Of a stretch of DNA of 45,932 nt, positions 32,776-42,934 are shown piece by piece; position 1 is the stretch's first letter, and the number at the start of each line of letters is the position of its first letter. Location: assembly GCA_017560945.1 (NCBI GenBank), contig JAFZDY010000027.1:1-45932 (forward strand). Direction: 5' to 3'. The notes under the pieces are model-generated. The model was not told the DNA's origin and did not search any database. It worked only from the letters and a program-made list of their open reading frames with translations. A program made the position numbers and the translations under genes. This DNA is from Bacteroidaceae bacterium. GTDB taxonomy: Bacteria > Bacteroidota > Bacteroidia > Bacteroidales > Bacteroidaceae.

Positions 32776-35601
32776 ATGAACGAAGAAGAAAAGATAAATG
32801 TTTGGGGAGCACGTGTCCACAATCTGAAGAATGTGGATGTGGAAATCCCCCGCAACCGATTGGCCGTGATTACAGGATTGAGCGGAAGTGGTAAGTCTTC
32901 GTTGGCTTTCGACACCATATTTGCCGAAGGTCAGCGCCGCTATATTGAAACCTTCTCGGCCTACGCACGCAACTTTTTAGGAGGAATGGAGCGCCCTGAT
33001 GTGGACAAGATTACAGGCCTAAGCCCTGTAATCTCCATCGAGCAGAAGACAACAAACAAAAATCCACGCTCTACCGTAGGTACAACTACCGAAGTATTTG
33101 ATTACCTGCGCCTTCTCTATGCACGTGCAGGTACTGCCTATTCATACTTGTCGGGCGAACCTATGGTGAAGTACACCGAGGAGAAAATCCTACAACTCAT
33201 AGCCGAACAATACATAGGCAAGCGCATCATGATACTTTCCCCCGTGGTTCGTAGCCGTAAGGGACACTATAAGGAACTCTTTGAACAAATACGACGCAAA
33301 GGTTACCTATATGCTCGAGTTGATGGCGAAGTAACTGAGTTGATGCCAGGCTTAAAACTCGACCGATATAGGAATCACGACATAGAGATCATCATCGACA
33401 AGATGCGTGTAAGTGGTACAGATGAAGAGCGTCTGCGCCAAAGTGTAGCCACGGCTATGCAACAAGGTGATGGATTGATACTTATCTTAGATGCTGACAC
33501 CAACGAAGCGCGCCACTATAGCAAGCGACTGATGTGTCCCGTCACAGGTCTTGCTTATCGCGAGCCAGCGCCTCACAATTTCTCTTTCAATTCCCCTCAC
33601 GGATCTTGCCCTCGTTGCAAGGGACTTGGAGTGGTAAATTTGATTGATGTTGATAAGGTAATCCCTGACCGTTCACTCTCCATTCACGATGGAGCATTGA
33701 CTCCACTTGGAAAATACAAGGGCACAATGGTTTTCTTCCAAATAGCAGCCCTGCTCGAGAAGTACGAAGCCGACCTTAAGACGCCAGTCAACCAATTGCC
33801 CGACGAAGCCATTGAGGAAATTCTCAACGGCTCAGATGATCGTTTGCGCATCAAGGCAAGCCTCATCCATACGACATCCGACTACTTTGTCACCTACGAC
33901 GGATTGGTGAAATATATACAAATGCTCCAAGATCAAGACTCTAGTACCAACGAACAAAAGTGGGCAGAGCAATTCTCACGCACGGCCGTATGCCCTGAGT
34001 GTCAAGGTCAACGACTCAATCGCGAAGCCCTCAGTTATCGCCTTCATGACAAAAATATCATGGAGTTATCCGAGATGGATATCAGCGAATTATACGAGTG
34101 GTTAGAAGGAGTGGAGCAACACCTCACGGAGAAGCAATTGACTATAGCGACCGAAATTTTGAAAGAGATACGTACTCGTCTGCGCTTCCTACTTGATGTA
34201 GGATTGGATTATCTCTCACTCAACCGCGCCTCCATGACCCTCTCAGGCGGAGAGAGCCAACGCATCCGTTTGGCTACACAAATAGGTTCACAATTGGTGA
34301 ATGTACTTTACATCCTCGACGAGCCGAGCATAGGCCTGCATCAAAGGGACAATAGACGCCTTATAAACTCACTATCTGCCCTTCGAGACTTGGGAAACTC
34401 AGTAGTAGTGGTGGAGCATGACAAAGACATGATGTTAGCCGCTGACTGGGTAGTAGACATGGGACCTCGTGCAGGACGATTGGGTGGTGAAGTAGTTTTC
34501 CAAGGAACTCCCGAAGAGATGCTAAAGCAAGACACACTCACCTCAAATTACCTTAACGGAAAGTTAAAAATAGAGGTACCCACCGAGCGCCGAAAAGGTA
34601 ATGGAAAAAGCCTCATAATTCGCGGAGCACGTGGAAATAATTTAAAGCAAGTAGACGCGGAATTTCCCTTAGGTAAACTCATCTGTGTGACAGGTGTGTC
34701 GGGTAGTGGAAAATCAACCCTCATCAACGAAACCCTGCACCCCATACTCTCACAAAAGTTTTACCGCTCGCTCAAGGAGCCTTTGCCCTACGACTCTATT
34801 GAGGGGTTAGAATACATTGATAAAGTAGTGGATGTGGATCAGTCGCCCATCGGACGTACCCCACGCTCAAATCCTGCGACCTACACCAATGTATTTGCTG
34901 ACATTCGTAACCTTTTTGTTGGGCTTCCTGAAGCAAAGATTCGTGGATACAAGCCTGGACGATTCTCATTCAACATTAGTGGTGGACGATGCGAGGCTTG
35001 TAGCGGAAACGGATACAAGACTATAGAGATGAACTTTCTGCCCGATGTGATGGTGCCTTGTGAAGTGTGTCATGGTAAACGCTATAATCGTGAGACATTG
35101 GAGGTTCGTTACAAGGGTAAGTCCATAGCTGATGTACTGGACATGACCATTAACCAAGCCGTGGAGTTTTTCGAAAACGTACCTAACATACTTTCCAAGA
35201 TAAAGGTTCTTCAAGATGTTGGCCTCGGTTATGTGAAACTTGGTCAACCCTCTACAACCCTTTCTGGAGGTGAAAGTCAACGTGTAAAATTAGCCACCGA
35301 ACTTGCCAAGCGCGATACAGGAAAGACACTTTACATCCTCGACGAACCTACTACAGGACTTCACTTCGAGGATATACGTGTATTGCTAAACGTGCTCAAC
35401 CGATTGGTAGACAAGGGAAATACGGTTATCGTCATCGAACACAACCTTGATGTCATCAAGATGGCTGACTACATCATAGACATGGGTCCTGAAGGCGGAC
35501 GAGGTGGGGGAGTGCTACTCTCATGTGGCACACCCGAGGAAGTGGCAAAGTCTGAAAAAGGGTACACTCCCAAATTTCTTAAAGAAGAGTTGGCTCTCTA
35601 A
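32776..35601 (+). CDS. uvrA: Excinuclease ABC subunit A
   Basis: 941 residues, normal for UvrA. Two ABC modules: Walker [10 protein letters not shown] near residue 34 and GVSGSGKST near 640; signature motifs [13 protein letters not shown] and [13 protein letters not shown]; Walker [13 protein letters not shown] and [12 protein letters not shown]. Zinc modules CPRC.. near 280 (paired with CPEC near 410) and CEAC..CEVC near 735. It recognises bulky DNA lesions with UvrB. Followed 46 bp later by ybaK and the ferredoxin gene on the same strand, a likely operon. The duplicated GSGKS pattern excludes ordinary ABC transporters. Confidence 0.98.
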   Translation: MNEEEKINVWGARVHNLKNVDVEIPRNRLAVITGLSGSGKSSLAFDTIFAEGQRRYIETFSAYARNFLGGMERPDVDKITGLSPVISIEQKTTNKNPRSTVGTTTEVFDYLRLLYARAGTAYSYLSGEPMVKYTEEKILQLIAEQYIGKRIMILSPVVRSRKGHYKELFEQIRRKGYLYARVDGEVTELMPGLKLDRYRNHDIEIIIDKMRVSGTDEERLRQSVATAMQQGDGLILILDADTNEARHYSKRLMCPVTGLAYREPAPHNFSFNSPHGSCPRCKGLGVVNLIDVDKVIPDRSLSIHDGALTPLGKYKGTMVFFQIAALLEKYEADLKTPVNQLPDEAIEEILNGSDDRLRIKASLIHTTSDYFVTYDGLVKYIQMLQDQDSSTNEQKWAEQFSRTAVCPECQGQRLNREALSYRLHDKNIMELSEMDISELYEWLEGVEQHLTEKQLTIATEILKEIRTRLRFLLDVGLDYLSLNRASMTLSGGESQRIRLATQIGSQLVNVLYILDEPSIGLHQRDNRRLINSLSALRDLGNSVVVVEHDKDMMLAADWVVDMGPRAGRLGGEVVFQGTPEEMLKQDTLTSNYLNGKLKIEVPTERRKGNGKSLIIRGARGNNLKQVDAEFPLGKLICVTGVSGSGKSTLINETLHPILSQKFYRSLKEPLPYDSIEGLEYIDKVVDVDQSPIGRTPRSNPATYTNVFADIRNLFVGLPEAKIRGYKPGRFSFNISGGRCEACSGNGYKTIEMNFLPDVMVPCEVCHGKRYNRETLEVRYKGKSIADVLDMTINQAVEFFENVPNILSKIKVLQDVGLGYVKLGQPSTTLSGGESQRVKLATELAKRDTGKTLYILDEPTTGLHFEDIRVLLNVLNRLVDKGNTVIVIEHNLDVIKMADYIIDMGPEGGRGGGVLLSCGTPEEVAKSEKGYTPKFLKEELAL

Positions 35602-35647
35602 GATGATATTTTTGGGATATTCCTTATTTAATCTCTAAAAATGAATA

Positions 35648-36136
35648 ATGGCAAAAGATAAAATACAGAAAACCAATGTTGCCCGCTTGATGGACAAGGC
35701 GAAAATTGCCTACGAACTTATCCCATACGAAGTGGACGAAAACGACTTGAGTGCTTACCACATAGTGGCTCAGTTAGGCGAGAATATCGAACAGGTATTC
35801 AAGACACTTGTCCTCCATGGTGATAAGACGGGACACTTCGTATGCGTAATCCCTGGAGGCGATGAAGTTGACCTTAAAATGGCCGCCAAGGTAAGTGGAA
35901 ACAAGAAGTGCGACCTCATACCTATGAAAGAACTTCTCCCCCTCACTGGATACATTCGCGGAGGATGTTCTCCCATAGGGATGAAGAAACACTTTCCAAC
36001 CTTCATCCACCATACGGCACTCAACTTTCCATATATATACGTCAGCGCAGGTGTGCGAGGCCTTCAAATGAAACTACACCCCGCTGATCTCATACGTGCA
36101 TCACAAGCTACTACATGTGAATTGTTTGGAAAATAA
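35648..36136 (+). CDS. ybaK: Cys-tRNA(Pro) deacylase, YbaK/EbsC family
   Basis: 162 residues, typical of the family. Conserved blocks: QVFKTLVLHGDK (substrate-facing Lys in KTL), VIPGGDEVDLKMAAKVSG, the GYIRGGCSPIGMKK motif and YVSAGVRGLQMKLHPADL. It hydrolyses tRNA-Pro mischarged with cysteine. ProS in this window (11116-12606) is the form without its own editing domain, so the two fit functionally although not adjacent. Sits between uvrA and the ferredoxin gene with short spacing (46 and 13 bp). Confidence 0.95.
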   Translation: MAKDKIQKTNVARLMDKAKIAYELIPYEVDENDLSAYHIVAQLGENIEQVFKTLVLHGDKTGHFVCVIPGGDEVDLKMAAKVSGNKKCDLIPMKELLPLTGYIRGGCSPIGMKKHFPTFIHHTALNFPYIYVSAGVRGLQMKLHPADLIRASQATTCELFGK

Positions 36137-36149
36137 ATAAAAATAAGGA

Positions 36150-36995
36150 ATGATAGGATCACAAAAAATTGTAACCTTCTGTTTCTCTCCAACAGGCACA
36201 TCGCGCAAAAACATGATGGCCGTAGTGAGTGGAATGACACCAATCGAGTACAAACACATTGATTTCACCTACAAGACCCCTGAGGATGGGTTGATGGTTA
36301 GTCGCGAGGATGTGGCCATCTTCTCCGTCCCTGTATATGGTGGAAAGGTGGCACCAATCGCCCTCCAACGCATGGATAAAGTAAAGGGGAATATGACACC
36401 AGCCGTCCTAATAGTAACTTATGGAAACCGAAACTTTGAACAAGCATTGGTGCAACTGGAAGAGTTTGTCAGTGCGCGTGGATTCCTCCCTATAGCAGGT
36501 GCAGCACTGATAGGCGAACACTCGTATAGCAATGCACAATATCCCATAGCCATAGGCAGACCTGATACGAAGGATCTGGATTCAGCCAGAAAATTCGGAG
36601 AAAAGGTAATGAACAAAATACAGACGGGAGAAATCTCATGCAAGCATAGTATCGACATTGCGAAAAACATGTCCGCTTTAGAAACTCCTGAAACCGCATT
36701 ACTTGCCTTTCGAACCTTTATACAGGAGTACACCCGCCAACAACAGGAAAATCCTATGAAAGTGTATCCTTCGGCCACTGCTGAAGTATGCTCGCATTGC
36801 GGTATGTGTGTAGATGTTTGCCCCACTCAAGCCATTATCATAGGACATGAAGAGGTGACAGACACATCACGTTGTATCAGGTGTTGTGCTTGTGTCAAAG
36901 GATGTCCGTCAGGGGCACGTACATTCGTTTCTCCCTTTGCACGCCCGTTGTTTGAGAACTTCCAAATGAGACGCGAACCTCTTTATATTTTCTAA
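36150..36995 (+). CDS. EFR1-type flavodoxin-like plus 2x[4Fe-4S] ferredoxin protein
   Basis: 281 residues. The N-terminal half is flavodoxin-like: VTFCFSPTGTSRKNM (phosphate-binding loop region), then VAIFSVPVYGGKVAPIAL and VLIVTYGNR. The C-terminal part has two 4Fe-4S motifs, CSHCGMCVDVCPTQAI and CIRCCACVKGCPSGA, an arrangement of the EFR1-family ferrodoxins. No membrane segment or signal, so cytoplasmic. A redox carrier or small oxidoreductase is expected; the partner is unknown. The short spacing after ybaK points to one transcript with uvrA-ybaK. Confidence 0.88.
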   Translation: MIGSQKIVTFCFSPTGTSRKNMMAVVSGMTPIEYKHIDFTYKTPEDGLMVSREDVAIFSVPVYGGKVAPIALQRMDKVKGNMTPAVLIVTYGNRNFEQALVQLEEFVSARGFLPIAGAALIGEHSYSNAQYPIAIGRPDTKDLDSARKFGEKVMNKIQTGEISCKHSIDIAKNMSALETPETALLAFRTFIQEYTRQQQENPMKVYPSATAEVCSHCGMCVDVCPTQAIIIGHEEVTDTSRCIRCCACVKGCPSGARTFVSPFARPLFENFQMRREPLYIF

Positions 36996-36998
36996 TTC

Positions 36999-37030
36999 AT
37001 TGGAAAATCAAAGAATTATGTGTATCTTCG
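36999..37030 (+). promoter_or_regulatory. Promoter of the POT transporter gene
   Basis: ATTG at 36999-37002, 20 bp, TATCTTCG at 37023-37030, a one-base variant of TAnnTTTG. Leader of about 48 nt. Confidence 0.5.
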
Positions 37031-37084
37031 CGCCGAAAACGTTGAAAAACTAATTTATCTATAAACTTTAAAACTCTATTTATT

Positions 37085-38632
37085 ATGTTTGAAGGACATC
37101 CAAAAGGTCTTTGGGCATTAGCCCTTGCCAACACTGGTGAGCGTTTTGGCTACTACACCATGTTGGCCGTGTTCCTGTTCTTTTTGCAGGACAATTTCGG
37201 TTTCTCAATGGGAACCTCCAGTTCTATCCAAGCTGCTTTCTTGGGAATAGTTTACTTTGTTCCCCTTTTCGGTGGTATGTTAGCCGACAAATTTGGCTTT
37301 GGTAAGATGGTAACCATCGGTATTTTCGTAATGTTCATGGGTTACTTCTTATTGGCACTTCCCCTTGGAGCAGGTACAGTAGCTTTGGGAGTAATGGCAT
37401 TGGCATTGTTACTTGTATGCGTAGGAACAGGTTTGTTCAAGGGTAACTTGCAAGTGTTGGTAGGTAATCTTTATGACGAGGCAAAGTATTCTGCCAAGCG
37501 TGACGAAGGTTTCAGTATCTTCTACATGGCCATCAACCTTGGTTCAATGTTTGCCGCAGCCGTTGCTCTTTCTATCATGGCTTGGACACAAGAGGCTTAT
37601 GGCATCAGCAAGGCTGACTCTTACCACTTTGCATTTGCCGTTGCTTGTGTATCGTTGATCCTTTCAATCGTTATCTATTACGCTTTCCGTAAAACATTTG
37701 TTCATGCTGATCGTGCAAAAGTTGCCGCTAAGGGTACTGAAGTAGTTGAAGAACAATTGACTCCTGCACAAACAAAGGAGCGTATCATCTGCCTCTGCTT
37801 GGTATTTGCTGTGGTTATCTTCTTCTGGATGGCTTTCCATCAGAATGGTATCACTATGAACCAATTTGCACGCGAATACACTGCAACATCTGAGACAGGT
37901 TTCATGAGCCTCTTCCTCAGCAAGTCATTGAGCTTTACTGAGATCAGAAGTTTTTGGAATCTTATCTTGTGTGTATTGATGGTCTATGGTATACTTAATA
38001 TTTTCCAATCAAAGACTATCAAGGGAAAATCTATTGCAACATTCCTTACCGTAGCAGCTGGTGGTGTACTTGCTTACAAAGCTATGAATGTTACAGGTTC
38101 AGTTGAAGTAGAAGCCCCCATCTTCCAGCAATTCAATCCTTGCTTCGTTGTAGCTTTGACACCTATTATCGGTCTTGTATTCGGTGCATTGGCCAAGAAG
38201 GGTAAAGAGCCTTCATCTCCCATGAAGATTGGTCTCGGTATGCTCGTCGCAGGTTTTGCATTCGTTATTCTTTTGGTTGCATCATTGTCATTACCCCCTG
38301 CAGGTGAACAACTCGCAGCTGTAGAGGCAGGTACTGCAACATTGGTTTCTCCCAACTGGTTGATCAGCACTTATTTCGTATTGACCATTGCTGAGTTGTT
38401 ACTTTCACCCATTGGTATTTCATTTGTAACCAAGGTTGCACCTCCTAAGTACAAGGGTATGATGATGGGAGGATGGTTCGTAGCTACTGCTATCGGTAAC
38501 TTCCTCATCATGGTTCCTGGTCGTATGTGGGGTATGGATCTCACTATCATTTGGGGTGTACTTATTGGCATTTGCCTTGTTTCTGCACTCTTCATTTTCT
38601 CTATTTTGAAGCGTTTGGAAAAGGTTGCATAA
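37085..38632 (+). CDS. Proton-dependent oligopeptide (POT/PTR2) transporter
   Basis: 515 residues with about 12-14 membrane helices. POT signatures: the N-terminal NTGERFGYYTMLAVFLFFL (the ExxERFxYY-type motif), the GGMLADKFGFGKMV loop, GLFKGNLQVLVGNLY, and DEGFSIFYMAINLGSMF (PTR2 signature). It imports di- and tripeptides with protons across the inner membrane. This fits a peptide-using lifestyle and the secreted peptidases in the window. Monocistronic: own promoter and a strong terminator at 38659-38699. Confidence 0.94.
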   Translation: MFEGHPKGLWALALANTGERFGYYTMLAVFLFFLQDNFGFSMGTSSSIQAAFLGIVYFVPLFGGMLADKFGFGKMVTIGIFVMFMGYFLLALPLGAGTVALGVMALALLLVCVGTGLFKGNLQVLVGNLYDEAKYSAKRDEGFSIFYMAINLGSMFAAAVALSIMAWTQEAYGISKADSYHFAFAVACVSLILSIVIYYAFRKTFVHADRAKVAAKGTEVVEEQLTPAQTKERIICLCLVFAVVIFFWMAFHQNGITMNQFAREYTATSETGFMSLFLSKSLSFTEIRSFWNLILCVLMVYGILNIFQSKTIKGKSIATFLTVAAGGVLAYKAMNVTGSVEVEAPIFQQFNPCFVVALTPIIGLVFGALAKKGKEPSSPMKIGLGMLVAGFAFVILLVASLSLPPAGEQLAAVEAGTATLVSPNWLISTYFVLTIAELLLSPIGISFVTKVAPPKYKGMMMGGWFVATAIGNFLIMVPGRMWGMDLTIIWGVLIGICLVSALFIFSILKRLEKVA

Positions 38633-38658
38633 TAGCATAAAAACATACGTTTAAAGAT

Positions 38659-38699
38659 AAAGGGTTGTGTCGGCATTGACACAACCCTTTATTTATTTT
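38659..38699. terminator. Strong, probably bidirectional terminator
   Basis: Perfect 13-bp stem AAAGGGTTGTGTC (38659-38671) / GACACAACCCTTT (38678-38690), 6-base loop, AT-rich on both sides. Lies between the convergent POT and S41 protease genes. Confidence 0.88.
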
Positions 38700-38728
38700 G
38701 GTTTAGAGAAACAAATCCAAGGACATTA

Positions 38729-40141
38729 TTACATCTCTACCACTGGATGCAGGGAGATACTTGTTGTTTCAGGCTTTGGAAGTAACACAGAAGGCACATC
38801 TACTGCTCGTGTAGTGTTATTGTCGTTATCACCTCTTGTATAGCCCAAGATGGTAGCCAACGTAGTGTTGAGCATCATCTCACGCACATCGCCCAATGGA
38901 TAAAGAGGAGCGATATTCTGTAATTCATCCACACTCACTATAGGATTAAAGCCATTGGTGTAGTCACTCTCCCCATTGCCATTGTAGATAGTTGCTACTA
39001 TAGGGTGAAGCGTGTAGTCATAAGGGCTCTTAAAAGAGAGTGAGGCCACATTCTTTCCTTCTGTACGCCCTCCAACAAGAATAACATTGTCTGTCCCCAT
39101 GAAAGGAATCAAGCCATTGATAACGCACTCCGATGCTGATGCCGTGAGGCTACTGGTAATCACATAGATGCGTGACAAGCCAAGTCCTGCACCACCAGTA
39201 AGGTTTTCATCGAAAAGGTAAACCTCATTGTGTGTGGTGGATTGTGACTTATTGAACTCAAGTTTGCAGAAGATTTTTCCCATAGCTTTGGTCGGAGCTA
39301 ATAAACTTGACAATAATTGTGCACAACTCAGATAACCACCAGGATTATATCGAAGGTCAAGGATGAAATCAGTTGGTTGTTGACTCTTGAAGCGTTGGAA
39401 GATAGTACGCATTTGTGAATCATATTGCGTCTCATTACCTGTGTTATTGGGTCCTGTACTGAATCGATTGTACATTAAATAGGCAATACGGTGTCCTTGT
39501 AACTGATATAGAGTATCTACGTAAAAGGGATTGTCCTCCAAGTGACGACTTGCCCCAATCTCCACATTATGTACAGGCTCCCAATAGAGTGAATCCACAT
39601 TTCCATAGTTCAATACCGAGAGACCTAAAGTCGTAGCAGGGCCACTCACAAGCCCCAGGTAGTTCTGAGTAGTCAAATGCTCACCACCAATCTCAGTAAT
39701 CCATTGTCCACGCTCAATACCTACTTGAGCAGCAGGCGAACCTGGCAACACGTACAACACACGTGCCACACGTTCAATGGCACTTTGGCTTTGTGTCACA
39801 GGGTCAACATAAAGGGCAAAATCCATACCATAACTTGAGGAGAGGTTGATGCTTCTCGTGCTCTTGTTATTCGTTTCGTCCATCTCTATGTAACTGTACT
39901 TGTCATTCTTCACTACCAGTTTCTTGAAAAATGTCTCAGGTTCACCAAAGAATTGTGCTTCACTGGGTTGTATCATTTCACTATTCCTTAGATACCATTG
40001 ATTCATCACATCATATATCCATTGGCATCGTCCTGTCTTTTCCATATATTGAAAAGTACGATCCTCTCCGCATGCACCGAACAGCAAACCTCCACTCACA
40101 AGAATGGACATCAAACATTTATTTTTAGATATTTTCTTCAT
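38729..40141 (-). CDS. S41-family (C-terminal processing) protease, lipoprotein
   Basis: 470 residues. Lipoprotein signal ending FGAC (Cys24). A PDZ-like segment at about 125-175 (VLYVLPGSPAAQVGIERGQWITEIGG) precedes the tail-specific protease domain (about 210-400): DFILDLRYNPGGYL, then the catalytic TASASE (333-338; Ser335 the likely nucleophile) and GGRTEGKN (Lys363 the general base). The layout matches periplasmic S41 proteases of Bacteroidales, anchored in the outer or inner membrane. Substrates unknown. The C-terminal tail (about 430-470) is low in structure. -7 box at 40173-40180. Confidence 0.93.
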   Translation of the reverse strand: MKKISKNKCLMSILVSGGLLFGACGEDRTFQYMEKTGRCQWIYDVMNQWYLRNSEMIQPSEAQFFGEPETFFKKLVVKNDKYSYIEMDETNNKSTRSINLSSSYGMDFALYVDPVTQSQSAIERVARVLYVLPGSPAAQVGIERGQWITEIGGEHLTTQNYLGLVSGPATTLGLSVLNYGNVDSLYWEPVHNVEIGASRHLEDNPFYVDTLYQLQGHRIAYLMYNRFSTGPNNTGNETQYDSQMRTIFQRFKSQQPTDFILDLRYNPGGYLSCAQLLSSLLAPTKAMGKIFCKLEFNKSQSTTHNEVYLFDENLTGGAGLGLSRIYVITSSLTASASECVINGLIPFMGTDNVILVGGRTEGKNVASLSFKSPYDYTLHPIVATIYNGNGESDYTNGFNPIVSVDELQNIAPLYPLGDVREMMLNTTLATILGYTRGDNDNNTTRAVDVPSVLLPKPETTSISLHPVVEM

Positions 40142-40172
40142 TTATTTATCTTTATGACTTTACTTTATTTTG

Positions 40173-40180
40173 CAAAAGTA
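40173..40180 (-). promoter_or_regulatory. -7 box for the S41 protease gene (TACTTTTG)
   Basis: The minus strand reads TACTTTTG about 32 bp before the ATG at 40141. Confidence 0.55.
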
Positions 40181-40220
40181 TAAATTTAGTAAAGTAAATC
40201 GCACAGGAAAACCTATAAAT

Positions 40221-40251
40221 TTTGTCAACACACCAAAATATTGTAATTTCG
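40221..40251 (+). promoter_or_regulatory. Promoter of the nuclease gene
   Basis: TTTG at 40221-40224, 19 bp, TAATTTCG at 40244-40251, a near-consensus pair. Start about 17 nt before the ATG at 40275. Confidence 0.6.
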
Positions 40252-40274
40252 CACACGAAAAACATCAATAATCC

Positions 40275-41204
40275 ATGGCAAAAAGTAGAAAGAAGAAAAC
40301 TAAGAAGAGATATTCATCGTGGTTGGTCATTGTAGCAGCTTTAGTTATAGCCTCCTTCTTGCACCAAACTATCAATGGACGCAAATTACCGACATTTCAA
40401 CAAGTTACTGAACAAAGTCAAAATGTCGTCCAGCAAGCAACAAAGCTCAAGGAGAGAATTACCACTAATAACGAAAGCAAGGCCAACAGCAACGAGGTTA
40501 AAACCCCACTTACCGAGCAAGCATTCGAGACACCCAAGAGCCGTCCATCGGACACACGAGTGATGAGTCGTGCAGGGTACACTCTTTCGTTCAATGATGA
40601 GTGGCTGATGCCCAATTGGGTGGCTTGGCAACTTACTCCCGAGCGCCTGATGGGGAAGGAGAAGCGAACGGATGAATTTACAGGAGACCCCAATCTTCCT
40701 GAACATTTAAGGGTCGAACATCGCGACTATAGCCGTTCGGGATACGACCGAGGACACATGGCTCCAGCCGCCGACATGAAGTGGGACAAACTTGCCATGC
40801 AGGAATCCTTCTACATGAGCAATATATGTCCTCAGGCTTCCAACCTCAACAAGGGAGATTGGAAGGAATTGGAGGAACAGTGCCGTAAGTGGGCACAAAA
40901 CCACCACACCACCATCTACATTGCATGTGGCCCCATTGTGCACCCAGGGGAAAAGCACAAGCGAATCGGGCAAGGACACAAGGTGACCGTCCCCGATGGT
41001 TTCTTTAAGGTAGTACTGAAGTTGGGCAAAACTCCTGCAGCCGTAGGTTTCATCTATCCTAATGACGATTGCAATGCCCCCATTAATCACTATGCCATAC
41101 CAGTGGATAGTGTAGAGGCACTGACAGGGATTGACTTTTTCCACCTTGTCCCCGACGAATTGGAGAATGTGTTGGAGGCCACGAATGGCGTTGAAAAGTT
41201 CTGA
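40275..41204 (+). CDS. Membrane-anchored DNA/RNA non-specific endonuclease (NUC1/EndA type)
   Basis: 309 residues. A very basic N-terminus (KSRKKKTKKR) precedes one hydrophobic helix (15-31), so it is an inner-membrane protein with the catalytic part in the periplasm, or an uncleaved export signal. Residues 50-95 are a Thr/Ser/Lys linker. The beta-beta-alpha-metal nuclease core has YDRGHMAPAADMKW (His161 general base in DRGH) and SNICPQASNLNKGDW (Asn190 as metal ligand). Likely roles are nutrient scavenging, DNA uptake or degradation of foreign DNA. Divergent from the S41 protease. The gene is followed by repeat DNA without a clear terminator. Confidence 0.93.
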   Translation: MAKSRKKKTKKRYSSWLVIVAALVIASFLHQTINGRKLPTFQQVTEQSQNVVQQATKLKERITTNNESKANSNEVKTPLTEQAFETPKSRPSDTRVMSRAGYTLSFNDEWLMPNWVAWQLTPERLMGKEKRTDEFTGDPNLPEHLRVEHRDYSRSGYDRGHMAPAADMKWDKLAMQESFYMSNICPQASNLNKGDWKELEEQCRKWAQNHHTTIYIACGPIVHPGEKHKRIGQGHKVTVPDGFFKVVLKLGKTPAAVGFIYPNDDCNAPINHYAIPVDSVEALTGIDFFHLVPDELENVLEATNGVEKF

Positions 41205-41600
41205 TTTATCAATCACAAAAATCTATAAATGAGGTTGGTATATAACCCATTACATTTTTAGGCGCGAATGACGTGGAAAAATAAGCAGACACACCTAAAT
41301 CTTCACTGTGAGGGAGGACTTGATGAATGTCACGAACCAAGTTTAATGTTCAAGATTTAAAGTTCAAAGTTCAAGATTATTCGAGCAAAGCTCTCATCAA
41401 GCCACGCAAGTCAAAGAAGGAGAAAGGAGAAAAAGGCGAGTTGTTGAGCAAAAGCGAAAAATCTGTAAAATCCGTGTCATCCGCGCCTAAAAAATGAACC
41501 TTGAACTTTAAACTTTGATTTTTTAACCTTGACTTGCGTAGCTTGATGAGCGATAGCGAACTAATCTTGAACTTTGAACCTTGAACCTTGAATTTTGAAA
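41205..41600. repeat. Gene-free repeat region with an inverted 21-bp pair
   Basis: CTCATCAAGCCACGCAAGTC (41394-41413) recurs inverted at 41530-41549 (GACTTGCGTAGCTTGATGAG) with one difference; the longer 37-bp form at 41529-41565 matches 19741-19777. Between and beyond are TTCAARG heptads (41349-41375; 41497-41520; 41566-41600) and a TCCGTGTCATCCGCG piece (41478-41492) like those around 19.1-19.4 kb. No coding sequence. Confidence 0.7.
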
Positions 41601-41601
41601 T

Positions 41602-41630
41602 AAAAAAGGGCAGACACACTTGTCCACCCT
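41602..41630 (-). terminator. Terminator of trpS
   Basis: On the minus strand AGGGTGGACA / TGTCTGCCCT forms a hairpin with a small internal mismatch and is followed by TTTTTTA. It lies 58 bp after the trpS stop. Confidence 0.65.
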
Positions 41631-41687
41631 CTATTATAACATATTCTCTTTTGTGCAATGTCGGCACATTCATTCAATATCTATTCA

Positions 41688-42812
41688 TTACTTCACACCT
41701 TCGGCAAACTTGCGAGTGTGTTCAGCTATGAGTTCCGCATCATCGAAGTAATCAATTTTCATTGCACGACGTACATCGGCTAATGTAGAGGCGGCTACTT
41801 CGCGAGCATGTAGGCTTCCTTTGCGAAGGATTTCGTACACACCAGGGATGTCCTTTTCGTACTCTTTACGACGCTGGCGGATAGGCTCCAACATCTCCTG
41901 AAGGATGGCATTGAGGAACTTCTTCACCTTCACGTCGCCAAGTCCTCCACGCTGGTAGTGCTCCTTCAGTACATCCAGGTTGGGATACTCAGGCCAGTGT
42001 TTTTCAAATGAATCGGGTTGGCAGAAAGCATCCAGGTAAGTAAACACAGTGTTACCCTCTATCTGACCCGGGTCTTCCACACGGATGTGGTTGGGGTCGG
42101 TGTACATGCTCATGATCTTCTTGCGTACATCCTCTGCCGAGTCGGAGAGGTAGATGCAGTTGCCGAGTGACTTACTCATCTTTGCCTTACCATCCGTACC
42201 TGGCAAGCGTAGGCAAGCCGCATTTTCGGGAAGTTTCATTTCGGGAGTTACCAATGTCTCGCCATATACAGTGTTGAACTTATGTACTATTTCGCGTGTC
42301 TGCTCTATCATAGGCGCTTGGTCGGCACCCACGGGCACAGTGGTGGCACGGAAGGCAGTGATGTCCGATGCTTGGCTGATGGGGTAGGTGAAGAATCCTA
42401 CGGGTGTACCCTTCTTGTTCTGATTCTCGTCCTCATCGCCATCCGAGAAGCCACGAAGTTGGATTTCCTGCTTCACGGTAGGGTTTCTCTGCAAGCGTTG
42501 CACCGACACGAGGTTCATGTAGTAAAAGGCCAATTCGCACAACTCGGGCACTTGGCTCTGAATGAAAATGGTCACCTTCTCGGGGTCAAGACCTGCTGAG
42601 AGGTAATCCAATGCCACTTCGATGATGTTCTGACGTATCTTTTCGGGGTTGTCCGCATTATCTGTCAATGCCTGTGCATCGGCTATCATGATGAAAATCT
42701 TTTCAAACTCACCTGAGTTCTGAAGTTCCACTCGGCGCTTGAGCGAACCTACATAGTGTCCCAAGTGCAGGCGTCCAGTAGGACGGTCTCCGGTCAAAAT
42801 TACTTTTCCCAT
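41688..42812 (-). CDS. trpS: Tryptophanyl-tRNA synthetase
   Basis: 374 residues. Class I signatures: [18 protein letters not shown] (HIGH equivalent HLGH at 16-19) and [10 protein letters not shown] (KMSKS 211-215). Slightly longer than the common 330-residue bacterial form because of an acidic insert ([12 protein letters not shown], about 124-135), a form seen in many Bacteroidales. Cytoplasmic; charges tRNA-Trp. Leftward, downstream of the UvrD helicase gene with 122 bp between them; probably its own promoter, although no perfect TAnnTTTG is obvious there. Confidence 0.96.
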   Translation of the reverse strand: MGKVILTGDRPTGRLHLGHYVGSLKRRVELQNSGEFEKIFIMIADAQALTDNADNPEKIRQNIIEVALDYLSAGLDPEKVTIFIQSQVPELCELAFYYMNLVSVQRLQRNPTVKQEIQLRGFSDGDEDENQNKKGTPVGFFTYPISQASDITAFRATTVPVGADQAPMIEQTREIVHKFNTVYGETLVTPEMKLPENAACLRLPGTDGKAKMSKSLGNCIYLSDSAEDVRKKIMSMYTDPNHIRVEDPGQIEGNTVFTYLDAFCQPDSFEKHWPEYPNLDVLKEHYQRGGLGDVKVKKFLNAILQEMLEPIRQRRKEYEKDIPGVYEILRKGSLHAREVAASTLADVRRAMKIDYFDDAELIAEHTRKFAEGVK

Positions 42813-42934
42813 TGTTCTTCTTTTATCTATTTTTTATCTGTTTATTCTTTTTATAATTCTATTTTTTCCAAAATTGCAGGCAAATGTACAACTTTTCTTT
42901 GAAATTTCCGACACTCTGTCTGCATTTATGTACC

